From assembly GCA_021790195.1 (NCBI GenBank), contig JAJYIF010000029.1:1-38813 (forward strand): a DNA stretch of 38,813 nucleotides, read 5' to 3'. Positions within the stretch are counted from its first letter, which is position 1. Each line of letters starts with the position of its first letter. Made by a program: the position numbers and the translations under genes. The notes beneath the pieces are model-generated. The model was given only the letters and a program-made list of their open reading frames with translations, had not been told where the DNA came from and ran no database searches. This document shows, piece by piece, positions 17,869 through 26,815 of this stretch. The stretch is from Nitrospirota bacterium (GTDB lineage Bacteria > Nitrospirota > Thermodesulfovibrionia > Thermodesulfovibrionales > UBA9159).

Positions 17869-17981
17869 GGAACCTCCCTTCGGCAAGACTCCTCTGACCA
17901 GGGGCAAACCTTCCTTGCCGCTCAGAATAACTCATCGTTTGTAAAGACTTTGGAGCGCATCTGCCCTGCATCTTATGCGCC

Positions 17982-19121
17982 TCAGGGTCTACTTATCTCC
18001 TTCAGCTTTCCGTCCTTCATAAGGACGGTCTTCGCGCCGCTCTTTTCGATCAGGGTAATCGTCGGCCTGAAAAATACAAAATCCTGATGAAACGGGGTCT
18101 GGACTTTCCCGCCGAACGAGCTGTTATCACCTAAGGCAATATGTATCGTTCCGAGGATCTTTTCCGATTCGAGAATATTGTCCGGTCTCTTTGCCTTGTC
18201 ATTTGTCCCGATGCCAAGCTCGGCGATGTTTGCATTTTCCTTACGTTCGTTGAGTCGGCCGCTGAGGATTTCCACGTATGGCTCATCCCCTTCCACATTG
18301 ACGACTAATCCCGACTTTACGGTAAGCCTGACCGGAGACTTCAGTTCCCTCATCGGCGCCCAGTCAAGAACCAGCTCTCCATTTGCGGTGCCCTCAAGTG
18401 GCGCAATATAAACTTCTCCGGCGGGAAGGTTGCCGAAAGAACCCGGCTTCGTGAGAATCCCCGTGTCCGCCAGCGCCTTTCTCCCCGCCTTGGACAGAGA
18501 AATATGTGTGCCGTTCGCAGTTCTTATCTCTATCATGTCCGCCTTAGCGACAGCGGAGGCCACCGAGGTTGTTCTCTTTGCCAGGTCCTTCCAATTAACA
18601 TCCATAGCTCCCTCGAACATGGACGCCTCAAAGAGCGGCATGCTGGCATAGCGCGATTTACATACGCTTGTAAGGAAATCTCTGAACCTTGTATGGCTCG
18701 TAGAGTAATTGGAAAGCGCGATGACCGCATCCACGCAGGAATTCCGATGATTATCTATGACGGCCTCAGCCTTCTTTATCCCATCGTCAGAAATCTTTTT
18801 TGCGAGGAGGCCGGGCAACAGATCAGACTTTATCAGTTCCTTAACAGCCTTTTCTCCGAAAGCAAGGCGCCATAATCCTTCGGGCGGCTCCGTTCCATGA
18901 CTCATAGTCGAGGGATATTCGTGGTAGATTATTTTCTTGGCAAAAGACTTGCCAATTTCGGCGGTGAGCAGGGCAATGTCTCTAAGTCTCTCCCTCCTGC
19001 ACTGGATCTTGGCGTCGATAAGCTCTTTCTCGGATATCAGGTCGGTGAATACAAGGACCGTCTCTTCTCTCTTGACGCCGAGGTTGGTCGTATAAATCGC
19101 GCGAATGGAATCCGACAGCAT
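17982..19121 (-). CDS. M29-family (AmpS/PepS-like) aminopeptidase
   Basis: A 379-aa protein resembling thermophilic metallo-aminopeptidases of family M29. The metal-site motifs appear in order: the Glu-rich GEVYIAPLEGTANGELVLD, NIAELGIGTN, LGTIHIALGDNSSFGG and the terminal HQDF (His-x-Asp). The N-terminal half (about 190 residues) is the less conserved substrate-gating part. The start codon is 3 bases after the stop of a tiny lipoprotein ORF, so translation may be coupled. No operon with the downstream cutA is evident (about 110-base gap). Substrate specificity cannot be read from sequence. Confidence 0.82.
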   Translation of the reverse strand: MLSDSIRAIYTTNLGVKREETVLVFTDLISEKELIDAKIQCRRERLRDIALLTAEIGKSFAKKIIYHEYPSTMSHGTEPPEGLWRLAFGEKAVKELIKSDLLPGLLAKKISDDGIKKAEAVIDNHRNSCVDAVIALSNYSTSHTRFRDFLTSVCKSRYASMPLFEASMFEGAMDVNWKDLAKRTTSVASAVAKADMIEIRTANGTHISLSKAGRKALADTGILTKPGSFGNLPAGEVYIAPLEGTANGELVLDWAPMRELKSPVRLTVKSGLVVNVEGDEPYVEILSGRLNERKENANIAELGIGTNDKAKRPDNILESEKILGTIHIALGDNSSFGGKVQTPFHQDFVFFRPTITLIEKSGAKTVLMKDGKLKEISRP

Positions 19122-19124
19122 AGG

Positions 19125-19265
19125 TCAATAGTACCTTTTTTGAAACAACAATCTCAATAATTCATAAACTTTAAGCTGCTGTTTGATCGGATAATGCGCG
19201 CAGCCGATTATGAAAAAGACAATGAGAAGTGGGAAAAGAACAAAGCATATTCTTCCGTTGAGCAT
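19125..19265 (-). CDS. Very small putative lipoprotein
   Basis: A 46-codon ORF starting at ATG 19265 encodes a signal-like segment (CFVLFPLLIVFFIIGC) with a lipobox I-I-G-C, Cys22 being the predicted lipidated residue. It is followed by a short basic tail ending in KRYY. AGGA lies 8 bases before the start. The stop lies 3 bases before the aminopeptidase ATG, whose ribosome-binding region is inside this ORF. The tight spacing and the complete lipoprotein signal support a real gene, though its shortness leaves room for chance. No family recognised. Confidence 0.45.
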   Translation of the reverse strand: MLNGRICFVLFPLLIVFFIIGCAHYPIKQQLKVYELLRLLFQKRYY

Positions 19266-19292
19266 AATCGCGTCCTGCGTCCGCCTCCTAAA

Positions 19293-22200
19293 TCATATTA
19301 AAGTATCTTTGTGATTACGTAATAGCGCATCAACCGCTCTTTTCAGCTTGCCACCGTTTCGCGTTATGTCATTCACAATTGAGATCGTGTTGGCTCTGAG
19401 TTTGTCATAGTCTTTAATAAATTTGTATACAGCAGCTGCTGCTGCATAAGGCTGCAACGTATCTATTATGACGGTCAAATCAAGTGATCCTGCCCGTATT
19501 TCATAGCATGAAACACGCACGCAGTTTGCTCCAAAGCGATAATCGGCAAAAGCTTGTAGGCGGGATTCTACTTCTTTGGCTATAGCTCGTCGCAGTCCTT
19601 CATCAGTCAATTGACTTTTCGGTATATCAATCTTGGGTAAGATGGCTTTGATCTCGGCAATAAAGTTGGATGCCTGATCCTCTCTATCCCGAAAACGAAC
19701 CAGTTCCGTTTTGACCGTTAGTGAATACGCAGCATCGGCTTGTTCATTCCATAGCGCCACAAGGGTATCCACCCATTCGCTCAGCGCTTTTTTGGTGTCG
19801 GAGATATCGCACAGTGGCTTCACCTGATGCGCCACGCAAGTATTGCGAAAGTCGTTGACGGCTTGTACTGAGCTTAGGAGAGCACGTGAACCCGGAAGTT
19901 GAAACTCTTCTTTTACCGACGAAAAAACGCCGGTCAGAGCGGTTTTGTCATTCAGAGCGTAGTCCAAACAGTTTCGGAGAAGCCCTAAAGGCGATACGCC
20001 GGTCTTATACACCAACGTCTTTTGGAGATTTCGTCCAAGCTCCTCGTAATGCCTCCGCATTCGATGGTCCACCTTATCAAGATAAGGGGCGAACCACTCG
20101 CGCTGCCGGGGTACCGCCTGCGGCAGATAAGAACTTAACTTTTGAATAATCAGCCCCTTTGCAGCCTCGTCCATGACTCCAAGAAGCGCTGAGAATACGG
20201 GCGCGTAGTTCACGCCTTGTTTCCTTTCGAAGAACAGATACAGGGAAACCGCCTCTTCAACTGCCTTACGATACCTCTCCGGCAATCTTGATATTTCATC
20301 CATAGGAATAATCTCGGACACCATGGTCTGTTCGGCCGTCGTATCTATCGTTCCCGCACCAGCGAATAATGGTAGTTCCTCCCGAGGGATTTGCATATTC
20401 AACAACTCCTGAAGAGAAGGGGCGCACACCCTTGTCAACTCTGAAAAGGTGCTGCCCTGGAAGCGCTGAAATACCTCCTCGGCAATGAAGACATACTCCC
20501 ATTTTGAGGTCTTGCTTGATGCAGACTTGCACCAGGCAGCAGCAGCGCGGGCCTTTGCAGGGACATCGCGATCGATCTGTCCCTTGGTCTCGACAAGATA
20601 ATATCCCGAGCCTGTACGTACAAGGAAATCCGGCAGATAAAGCGCAGGCCTCTGTCCGTCGGCCAAATAGTCAATGCGCAACGCCTGAGGGCCTGCATTT
20701 TTGGCAAATGCGATAAGGTCTCCGGATTTATTGAAGAATTCCACGAGGGCTTGCTCAAGCGAGCGATTGCAGGGAACGAGGTTGAAGAGTGTGCGATCGG
20801 ACCTTAGGGCGGGTCTCCTTTCACTGACTGTAACCTGAAAAGGACGCCAGCCCGAGACAGGGATGGGTACCGCCTCTACCGTACGCGCCTGCTGTTTGAT
20901 CGTCTTCTTCCGGATGAGAGGGACAAAGACGGCCCGCACATGCTCGCGCACGTCGCTGTCCGAAAGGCGCGCGACAAGCTTGGGATCAAAGATCGAGTTG
21001 CCCGGTCCAAAAAGGATTTGCTCGAAGAAAACTTGCAGAAGCGGCGCAAGCACTTGATGAGTTCCTTTGACTTTACAAATATATTCCAATTCCTGGACAA
21101 AAAAACTCAACGCCCCGACACCGTCCTGCAACAGGGCCAGGATTACTTTCATCTGCTCAACTACTTCACCTGTAATAAGATGGCGGCCTTCATAAGGAAC
21201 CTCACTCGGCCCCATCTCTCCGATAGGGAGAGGACTATACGGCCTGAAAGCTTCCCTGACTTCGGACTCGCTGATAGGGCCGAGCGTAGCCAGTATCTGC
21301 GCGGCCGCCGTCAACCGGGGGATCAGGATGTCCAACTTGGACCTGTCCTTCTGTGGGTCCGGAAAGATCGAGACCGTTGTTGTAGGCACCCGATCCACGT
21401 CAACTATTTCAAGGGGCAAACCCTCCTGAGCGAGTTCGTCGCGATAAAGCCGCGCAAATGCATCATGCTCCACGACCGCTACAACCTCGTTTGCCTGTCC
21501 CGGCGGTGTCATACGGCGCAGGCCCCTGCCGAGTGTCTGCTCCGGCAGAATCTCCGCCTTTGAGGAGTAAGGCCGGAGAGGCACAATTGTTGTCACATTG
21601 CGCACATCCCAGCCCTCGCGAAGCATGAGCACTGAGACAATGCAATAATACGGACTGCTGCCCGAATCAAGCTCGCGGCTGAGCTTTCTCAGTTCTTTGA
21701 GGTCCTCGTCGCTGATTCCCTTCTCGTCTTCTACAAAAACCTGCTGTTTGGCTGTGCCGCTTCCGATAGTCTTGATCTTTCCCTTAAGTCTGATGTGCAG
21801 GTTCAGCGTGCGCTCATTCAACTCCTTAAAGACTTCGTCACCATTGAGCCGCGAGGCTATCTGATCCGCCGCGGTTGTGTCCTTGCACATCACAAACAAC
21901 AAAGGCTTCTTCCCGCTCTTCTCCCATTCTTCCTTGCTCTTGAGCCAGCGCTTGTATCCGAGAAGAAGGTGTGCCTCGTATTTGAATGCCGCGTTGTCCG
22001 TCGCCTGTTCAACAAGTTTGCCGGCGCGTCCTATTATCGGCGTCTTGATGATTCCGGCGTCCACGGCCTCGCCTAAAGGCGTGTCACAAATTATGTGCTT
22101 GAAGTAATTTCCTTTATTGTCTTTCGGTGTTGCGCTGAAATCGAGTTGGGCTGCCAACCCATCTCCTCCGCGCTTCCGGCAGGTCTCATCGAGAAACTGG

Positions 22201-23150
22201 ACCGCTTCATTCCAGGCCGAATCCGGGTCCCACAAATGATGCGCCTCGTCATTCAGGACCATTAAGCGAGGATGCCCTGTTATGCGTTCGCGCAATTCCG
22301 TGCCGGTGTCCAATGCCTTTGCCTTGGACACTGCCGGCCCCATCCAGTCATAGGTATCGCCGCCGTCTCTCTTACGCTTTTCCTTATCAAAAAGTCTATG
22401 AATGTTCGTCAGATAAAGAACGCCGCCTGTCGTGGCCCCGCCTGCTTCATCCTGGAGAACGACGGACAAATTCCAGTCGCCGCGCCACTCTACGGGTATA
22501 AGTGGGTCTTCGTCGAATATATCCGGCCCGCCGCCCTCTGGTTTGAAATCCTCTTTAAGGCGTTCAAAGACCGTAAGGTTAGGCGCAACAACAACGAAGT
22601 GTCGTGCCATCGGGGAATCGCTTTCGCGCAGCGAATGAAAATAACTCCAGACAATAGCCAGGCTCATCACCTTTGTTTTGCCCGAGCCGGTCGCCATTTT
22701 GAAAGCAAAGCGGCTCCACGCATCTTCTTCTTCGGTGATACCGAGAGCCATCTCTTCCGAATACTGTCCGCCGAACTCAGCAAATACCTGTGACAGTCTG
22801 TCCAGACGGCGGACTTCCTTGAGATAGATCAGGGTCTCAATTGCTTCACGCTGGCAGAAATAATAGCGAAACTCCTTAGAGTCGCCGTTACTGCCGACTG
22901 TATGCTCCCGATCAAACCAGTAGCTCAACAATTGACGTGTTGTATCGCTTGCGCCGAAATGGAAGTTCTCCCGCCACTCTTTCACAGCGGCCCTGAGGTT
23001 TTGAGCGATCATGAGCGGCGAGGGTCTGCGGTTGTTTCTGACTTCGGCGCCCTCTCCGCCCTCTCGTCTGACGCGATGCTTATTCGGCTCCTCCCATGCG
23101 GCAAAGAGAGGTTCTAAAGCTTCGCTTTTGATGGTAAGCTCTTCAGACAT
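19293..23150 (-). CDS. Type III-like restriction enzyme Res subunit with C-terminal HEPN-like extension
   Basis: A 1285-aa SF2 helicase-nuclease. Walker A ATGSGKT is at 153-159, DEAH at 301-304, SAT at 339-341 and motif VI (EQTLGRGLRR) near 537-546. A PD-(D/E)xK nuclease core follows: PDFLV 840-844 and ETK 854-856. Type III Res proteins usually end near 900-1000 aa; here about 300 more residues follow. These include RNTCVAH at 1102-1108, an R-x5-H motif typical of HEPN ribonuclease folds, and a last domain (about 1150-1285) I do not recognise. ATG 23150 was chosen for an AGGA 8 bases upstream and because the preceding 22 codons look non-coding. With mod it should cleave unmodified DNA using ATP. 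Confidence 0.9.
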   Translation of the reverse strand: MSEELTIKSEALEPLFAAWEEPNKHRVRREGGEGAEVRNNRRPSPLMIAQNLRAAVKEWRENFHFGASDTTRQLLSYWFDREHTVGSNGDSKEFRYYFCQREAIETLIYLKEVRRLDRLSQVFAEFGGQYSEEMALGITEEEDAWSRFAFKMATGSGKTKVMSLAIVWSYFHSLRESDSPMARHFVVVAPNLTVFERLKEDFKPEGGGPDIFDEDPLIPVEWRGDWNLSVVLQDEAGGATTGGVLYLTNIHRLFDKEKRKRDGGDTYDWMGPAVSKAKALDTGTELRERITGHPRLMVLNDEAHHLWDPDSAWNEAVQFLDETCRKRGGDGLAAQLDFSATPKDNKGNYFKHIICDTPLGEAVDAGIIKTPIIGRAGKLVEQATDNAAFKYEAHLLLGYKRWLKSKEEWEKSGKKPLLFVMCKDTTAADQIASRLNGDEVFKELNERTLNLHIRLKGKIKTIGSGTAKQQVFVEDEKGISDEDLKELRKLSRELDSGSSPYYCIVSVLMLREGWDVRNVTTIVPLRPYSSKAEILPEQTLGRGLRRMTPPGQANEVVAVVEHDAFARLYRDELAQEGLPLEIVDVDRVPTTTVSIFPDPQKDRSKLDILIPRLTAAAQILATLGPISESEVREAFRPYSPLPIGEMGPSEVPYEGRHLITGEVVEQMKVILALLQDGVGALSFFVQELEYICKVKGTHQVLAPLLQVFFEQILFGPGNSIFDPKLVARLSDSDVREHVRAVFVPLIRKKTIKQQARTVEAVPIPVSGWRPFQVTVSERRPALRSDRTLFNLVPCNRSLEQALVEFFNKSGDLIAFAKNAGPQALRIDYLADGQRPALYLPDFLVRTGSGYYLVETKGQIDRDVPAKARAAAAWCKSASSKTSKWEYVFIAEEVFQRFQGSTFSELTRVCAPSLQELLNMQIPREELPLFAGAGTIDTTAEQTMVSEIIPMDEISRLPERYRKAVEEAVSLYLFFERKQGVNYAPVFSALLGVMDEAAKGLIIQKLSSYLPQAVPRQREWFAPYLDKVDHRMRRHYEELGRNLQKTLVYKTGVSPLGLLRNCLDYALNDKTALTGVFSSVKEEFQLPGSRALLSSVQAVNDFRNTCVAHQVKPLCDISDTKKALSEWVDTLVALWNEQADAAYSLTVKTELVRFRDREDQASNFIAEIKAILPKIDIPKSQLTDEGLRRAIAKEVESRLQAFADYRFGANCVRVSCYEIRAGSLDLTVIIDTLQPYAAAAAVYKFIKDYDKLRANTISIVNDITRNGGKLKRAVDALLRNHKDTLI

Positions 23151-23173
23151 TCGAGTTTTCCTGTTTCTCGCGC

Positions 23174-23188
23174 CATTGCACAGTGCAA
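23174..23188. repeat. Short perfect palindrome upstream of res
   Basis: ATTGCAC and GTGCAAT flank one A, 24 bases upstream of the res start codon. It could be an operator or an attenuating hairpin in the res leader. Confidence 0.35.
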
Positions 23189-23215
23189 TAGGGGATAAAA
23201 ATGCTGACCTCCACA

Positions 23216-23256
23216 TTATTTCCCCCTCTTTGGAAAAGAGGGGAAGGGGAGATTTT
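23216..23256. repeat. Hairpin repeat, left copy flanking the DUF559 gene
   Basis: Contains CCCCTCTTTGGAAAAGAGGGG followed (plus strand) by AAGGGGAGATTTT. Its reverse-complement relative is at 23615-23655. The left copy ends 5 bases beyond the DUF559 stop codon. Confidence 0.8.
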
Positions 23257-23261
23257 ATTAA

Positions 23262-23609
23262 TCATAGACAACTCCAAATCTTCTCCACAACCGCTTCCAT
23301 ATTTGCGAAGATGTCACGGTCGGAAAACCTCAATACTTGTAGACCAAGTCCAACAAGCTCACTGTCTCTTAAGCTATCTTTCTTTTGACCGAGTTCAGTA
23401 TAATGCTGCCCTCCGTCAAGTTCTATGACGAGGCTTGCCTTCGGGCAATAAAAATCAGCGATGAAGCGTCCAATAACCTTTTGCCGGTAGAATTGATAGC
23501 CCTTCATTTGTTTGCGTCTCAGTCTTGACCAGAGCTTATTCTCGGCGTCTGTCATGTCTCTTCTAAGCTGCTGCGATAGAGGCTTCAATCTATTGTCGTA
23601 AGGAAGCAT
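23262..23609 (-). CDS. DUF559 endonuclease-domain protein (Vsr-like PD-(D/E)xK fold)
   Basis: A 115-aa protein of the DUF559 family. The typical front LSQQLRRDMTDAENKLWSRL (a helix before the catalytic core) is followed by the core IADFYCPKASLVIELDGGQH. Asp52, Glu63, Asp65 and His69 are the likely metal and catalytic residues of a very-short-patch-repair-like nuclease. Length is normal for the family. It sits inside the restriction-modification operon, between the Phd-like gene and res. It is enclosed by two inverted copies of a 41-bp hairpin repeat only about 5 bases from its start and stop. Its biochemical role is unknown; the arrangement suggests it travels as a cassette rather than being an R-M subunit. 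Confidence 0.88.
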   Translation of the reverse strand: MLPYDNRLKPLSQQLRRDMTDAENKLWSRLRRKQMKGYQFYRQKVIGRFIADFYCPKASLVIELDGGQHYTELGQKKDSLRDSELVGLGLQVLRFSDRDIFANMEAVVEKIWSCL

Positions 23610-23614
23610 TACCG

Positions 23615-23655
23615 AAAAATCTCCCCTAACCCCTCTTTGTCAAAGAGGGGAATAA
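23615..23655. repeat. Hairpin repeat, right copy flanking the DUF559 gene
   Basis: The plus strand reads AAAATCTCCCCTAA then CCCCTCTTTGTCAAAGAGGGG and AATAAC. It is the inverted, nearly identical counterpart of 23216-23256, beginning 5 bases upstream of the DUF559 start codon. Confidence 0.8.
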
Positions 23656-23768
23656 CACCTTCTGCAAATCGTGTGACGCTCAATCAAGAAGTCCGACGCC
23701 ACTCCTCAAGCGCTTCATCAAATCCCTCACAGTCCTCAGGATCTCCTTTACCATAGAGTTCAGAGACA

Positions 23769-24011
23769 TCATGCACAGCCGAAACGCCCTGGCGTTTTGG
23801 CCAGTTCCTCGGCGGAGAGGTTGTCCCAAAAGCCGCCATACCGCTCATCGGGCAAGGGGACGCCTTCAGGCATCCGGCTCAAGACCTCCTTCATCCTTAG
23901 AAACTCCTCATAAGGCAAAACTACAAACTGGGGTTTGCTTTCCTTTCGCAATATCTTTGGATGAAGAGTCAGCGACGTAATCTTTTTCTTTTTCCGGGCC
24001 GTTTGTCTCAT
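23769..24011 (-). CDS. Small Phd/YefM-like (antitoxin-type) protein, probably frameshifted near its C-terminus
   Basis: The 80-aa ORF begins 4 bases after the mod stop with GGAGG in the end of mod, so it is co-translated with it. The basic N-terminus is followed by LTLHPKILRKESKPQFVVLPYEEFL, similar to antitoxins of the Phd/YefM kind. The ORF ends abruptly after ELAKTPGRFGCA. If one G of the GGG run at about 23788-23790 is dropped, the frame continues as ELAKTPGVSAVHDVSELYG and on to EALEEWRR, with a stop at 23684-23686. That tail is typical of small antitoxin-like proteins. The intact product would be about 108 aa. No toxin gene is adjacent. It may be a decayed antitoxin or an R-M accessory protein. 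Confidence 0.6.
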   Translation of the reverse strand: MRQTARKKKKITSLTLHPKILRKESKPQFVVLPYEEFLRMKEVLSRMPEGVPLPDERYGGFWDNLSAEELAKTPGRFGCA

Positions 24012-24015
24012 CGTC

Positions 24016-26055
24016 TTATACCTCCACTTCCACGGTTACGCTCGTATCACACCCAAACACGTCAACTACTTTCACGCAGATTGTATGTTTACCTGTCTTG
24101 TTATAACCATGAGCGGCATCGCTCACTGTCTTTAGTGTTCGGTCCTTGCGAGTGCGGTAGTCCTGCCACTGATGGTTGAAGGGTTTGCCGGGCTGCCAGT
24201 CGAAATCAACCGCCCAGAAGTCGATGAAGTCGAAGCCGCTTTTGATCGCGCGTTCTCTAAGCGCTTCCAATTCCTTTCCGGGGACTTCGGCCAAAGACGG
24301 CAGGAACTTTGTGAGTTTAACATCGACAACTGTCTTGCCGCCTTCCTTTCTCTTAACAGGCGCGGCTTCCAGCACTGCCATTTCGAGAAACGGCGGAGGG
24401 CTCTTGCGGTTTTTCTCCATGATCTCACGAGGAATGGGGATAAGCTTCATCTTTACGCCAAGCTCGGCCTCAAACGCGATACAGTGTTGCCGCAGCTCCA
24501 TCTCGAATTCCCACGCAAGGCAATAGACCTCTCGCCCGCCCGCCTGAGCGACTGCCTCCGCAACCGCTCGCGCCTCCTCGCGCGTAAAGATAGAATCGAT
24601 TCCGTCAACATGACAGAACGAGCCTGACTTGCGGCCGTGGATGAGCGGCGAGGGAGTATTCGTCAAAACCTCGGCCTTGAAGAATTCGAGCACAACGCGC
24701 CGATGTTCTTCTTCTGCGCCCTTAAGGCGGTCCTTTTGCCACCACTGCCGCTCATAGCGGCCAAGGTTGTAAACGTCGAATGCCCGATAAGGCTTGCCCT
24801 CCTCATGCAGCTTCCGCTGAAGCTCGATCATTCTCTTTCGACTCGTGTGAATCGCGAACCTTCCAAGATCAGCCATGATCCATCGACGGCCAAGACGCTC
24901 CGCAACCGCGCCGGTTGTTCCACTTCCGCAAAAGAAATCCGCGATAAGATCGCCTTCGTTGGATGAGGCTTTGATTATGCGATCGAGAAGTGCTTCGGGC
25001 TTTTGGGTTGCGTACTTCGTATCTTCAACGGCTTGGGAATTTACGCCTCGTATGTCATCCCAAACGGATTGCAGAGCAGGTCCTTTCATCTCGTCCAAAT
25101 ACCGCTTGTAGCGCGGAGTCTTCTTGGATGTAAAGACAATGCGCCCCTCTGTCATCAACCTATCAATGTTCTCTTGCGAATAGCGCCAATGATTGCCTGA
25201 TGGCGGATTAAGTTCAATGTCCCCAAATCTTCGAGATGGACCTGGTCCAGTAGCCGCAAGTGATGTTAGCTGGTACTTCCGTCCGCTTTCATCGACTAAA
25301 TTGTAATGTGATTCAATATATGAATCATTAAGCCCGGTATATTGTTGATTAAACGTAAAACGCTCAGAATTTGTATACAGGAAGAGGGAGTCGTGGATTG
25401 ATCCATAGCGTTTCGGGTCGTTATGGGGCAATGATCTCTTCCAGATGATCTCATTTTGAAAAAAGTCCTTGCCGAAAACCTCATCCATCACCAACTTCAA
25501 GAAGTGTCCGACATGATAGTCGCAGTGGAAATACATACTCCCGATATCACTTAACAGTTCCTTAATCAACATCAGCCGTTCATACATCATATGCAGATAC
25601 GAGTCCGTCCCTTTCCCCCACATATCCCTGTATGCCACCATTTCAAGAGTTGACTGGTCTTTGCCGACAGTCTCTTTTTCGTCACCGATAGGAACATCCA
25701 TTGTGAAGTCGGCGCCTACGTCAAAAGGTGGGTCTATATAAATGAGGTCAATCTTGCCTTTGAATTCCTTGAGCAGGCTTGCCATGACGAGCTTGTTGTC
25801 GCCCCAGATGAGCATGTTGCGAAAGTCATCGACTTTAGCGCGCTTCTTTTCAAAGAGGGCGAGACTGCCCTGGGCCTCTGCCCTCTGGCGCGGCTCGTCC
25901 ACAGTCTCGATGCGCTGCATGGGCATGGAAAGTGCCGCAACGTCCACTTCCCGCCGCTTGCCGAACTCATCGTACTTCCCCTCCCACACAAGCTCCGTCC
26001 GCATCTGCGAAAGCGGGTGTGGATTGCCTGGTCCCCATATGAACTTATCCGACAT
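24016..26055 (-). CDS. mod: Type III-like DNA methyltransferase Mod subunit
   Basis: A 679-aa beta-class N6-adenine or N4-cytosine methyltransferase. The catalytic DPPF is at 108-111, and the SAM-binding [10 protein letters not shown] follows at 373-382; the order IV before I defines the beta class. The region between (about 130-350) should contain the target-recognition domain, so the recognition site cannot be read here. The C-terminal part (about 440-679) ends in a beta-rich segment ([18 protein letters not shown]) not typical of the classic EcoP15I Mod. GGGAG lies 7 bases before ATG 26055. It is first in a run with a Phd-like gene, DUF559 and res. Modification protects host DNA and directs Res. 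Confidence 0.93.
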   Translation of the reverse strand: MSDKFIWGPGNPHPLSQMRTELVWEGKYDEFGKRREVDVAALSMPMQRIETVDEPRQRAEAQGSLALFEKKRAKVDDFRNMLIWGDNKLVMASLLKEFKGKIDLIYIDPPFDVGADFTMDVPIGDEKETVGKDQSTLEMVAYRDMWGKGTDSYLHMMYERLMLIKELLSDIGSMYFHCDYHVGHFLKLVMDEVFGKDFFQNEIIWKRSLPHNDPKRYGSIHDSLFLYTNSERFTFNQQYTGLNDSYIESHYNLVDESGRKYQLTSLAATGPGPSRRFGDIELNPPSGNHWRYSQENIDRLMTEGRIVFTSKKTPRYKRYLDEMKGPALQSVWDDIRGVNSQAVEDTKYATQKPEALLDRIIKASSNEGDLIADFFCGSGTTGAVAERLGRRWIMADLGRFAIHTSRKRMIELQRKLHEEGKPYRAFDVYNLGRYERQWWQKDRLKGAEEEHRRVVLEFFKAEVLTNTPSPLIHGRKSGSFCHVDGIDSIFTREEARAVAEAVAQAGGREVYCLAWEFEMELRQHCIAFEAELGVKMKLIPIPREIMEKNRKSPPPFLEMAVLEAAPVKRKEGGKTVVDVKLTKFLPSLAEVPGKELEALRERAIKSGFDFIDFWAVDFDWQPGKPFNHQWQDYRTRKDRTLKTVSDAAHGYNKTGKHTICVKVVDVFGCDTSVTVEVEV

Positions 26056-26191
26056 TATGCGCTCCCATGGCGAAATTCCTAAGAGGTAGTTTGCGGTTAT
26101 TCTCCTTTGGTCCCCATGGTCCCCTCATAAAATGCGCTCGACCTCCCTGCCCGTTCGAATATGTGAATTCCCAGACTAAACGCAATGCACT

Positions 26192-26220
26192 ATTTTATAC
26201 ATTACGCGGGAGTTTGACAA
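26192..26220 (-). promoter_or_regulatory. Strong sigma-70-type promoter upstream of mod
   Basis: On the minus strand TTGTCA (26215-26220) and TAAAAT (26192-26197) are 17 bases apart, each 5 of 6 matches to consensus. The leader to mod would be about 130 bases. This indicates mod is transcribed independently of brnTA. Confidence 0.65.
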
Positions 26221-26277
26221 CGCAGGAATTGTCAGCACAGGAAGGTCAAGAGTATTAAAAGCAAAAGAAGCGTATAC

Positions 26278-26535
26278 TCAGCTTGCCTTCCTGAATTTAC
26301 GCAATTCCTTACGCACAGCTTCACCGACAATTTCCTGGATCGGCCGTTTATCCTGTCTGATATAATTACGCAGCGCCCGGTTCATGGAAGTCTGATAGCC
26401 CTCTCCCTCGCGCTCAGCCTCGTCTCTGAACCACTCGAGGATGTCCGTATCGATCCAAATGGTAATCCGGCTCTTGCCCCTGTGAGGAATCACCGGTCCG
26501 CGTTTTCCTTTACTGAAATCATATTCTCTCTCCAT
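26278..26535 (-). CDS. brnA: BrnA-family antitoxin
   Basis: An 85-aa ribbon-helix-helix antitoxin of the BrnA (DUF4415) family. EYDFSKGKRGPVIP at the start is the toxin-contacting part. KSRITIWIDTDILEWFRDEA is the RHH DNA-binding strand-helix. A basic C-terminal tail follows. ATG 26535 lies 1 base after the brnT stop with AAAGG just upstream. An alternative ATG at 26553 adds six residues and overlaps brnT. BrnA neutralises BrnT and, in Brucella, represses the brnTA promoter; the tandem repeats at 26816-26837 are the probable site here. Confidence 0.92.
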   Translation of the reverse strand: MEREYDFSKGKRGPVIPHRGKSRITIWIDTDILEWFRDEAEREGEGYQTSMNRALRNYIRQDKRPIQEIVGEAVRKELRKFRKAS

Positions 26536-26536
26536 A

Positions 26537-26809
26537 TCACCTTTCCTTCTCATAGACCCGCCTTTCTCTGATAGTCGCTTTTCTGGCCGAAATCAACCTT
26601 ATTTCTTCCTTGCCTTCATATGCATAGACAACAACCAATATCCTGCCCAGGATATCCACACCGAGCGTAATAAAACGCTGTTCAGTATGTTGTTTGTCTT
26701 CGATAGTTATGCCCATAGGGTCATCGAGAACCGTCGAGGCATGAGGAAACTCCACCTTATGTTTTCGAATATTGGCTTCGGCCTTATTGATGTCCCAAAC
26801 GACCCTCAC
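26537..26809 (-). CDS. brnT: BrnT-family ribonuclease toxin
   Basis: A 90-aa RelE-fold toxin (DUF497/BrnT). The signature is complete: VWDINKAEANIRKHKVEFPH, DDPMGITIEDKQHTEQRF, then LVVVYAYEG and IRLISARKAT-x-RERRVYE. The start is GTG 26809, fixed by the WDINKA motif. It has no Shine-Dalgarno, and the -10 box of a consensus promoter ends only 6 bases upstream, so the mRNA is probably leaderless. brnT precedes brnA, the usual order. As an addiction module next to a restriction system it may stabilise the island. Confidence 0.94.
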   Translation of the reverse strand: MRVVWDINKAEANIRKHKVEFPHASTVLDDPMGITIEDKQHTEQRFITLGVDILGRILVVVYAYEGKEEIRLISARKATIRERRVYEKER

Positions 26810-26815
26810 CGACTC

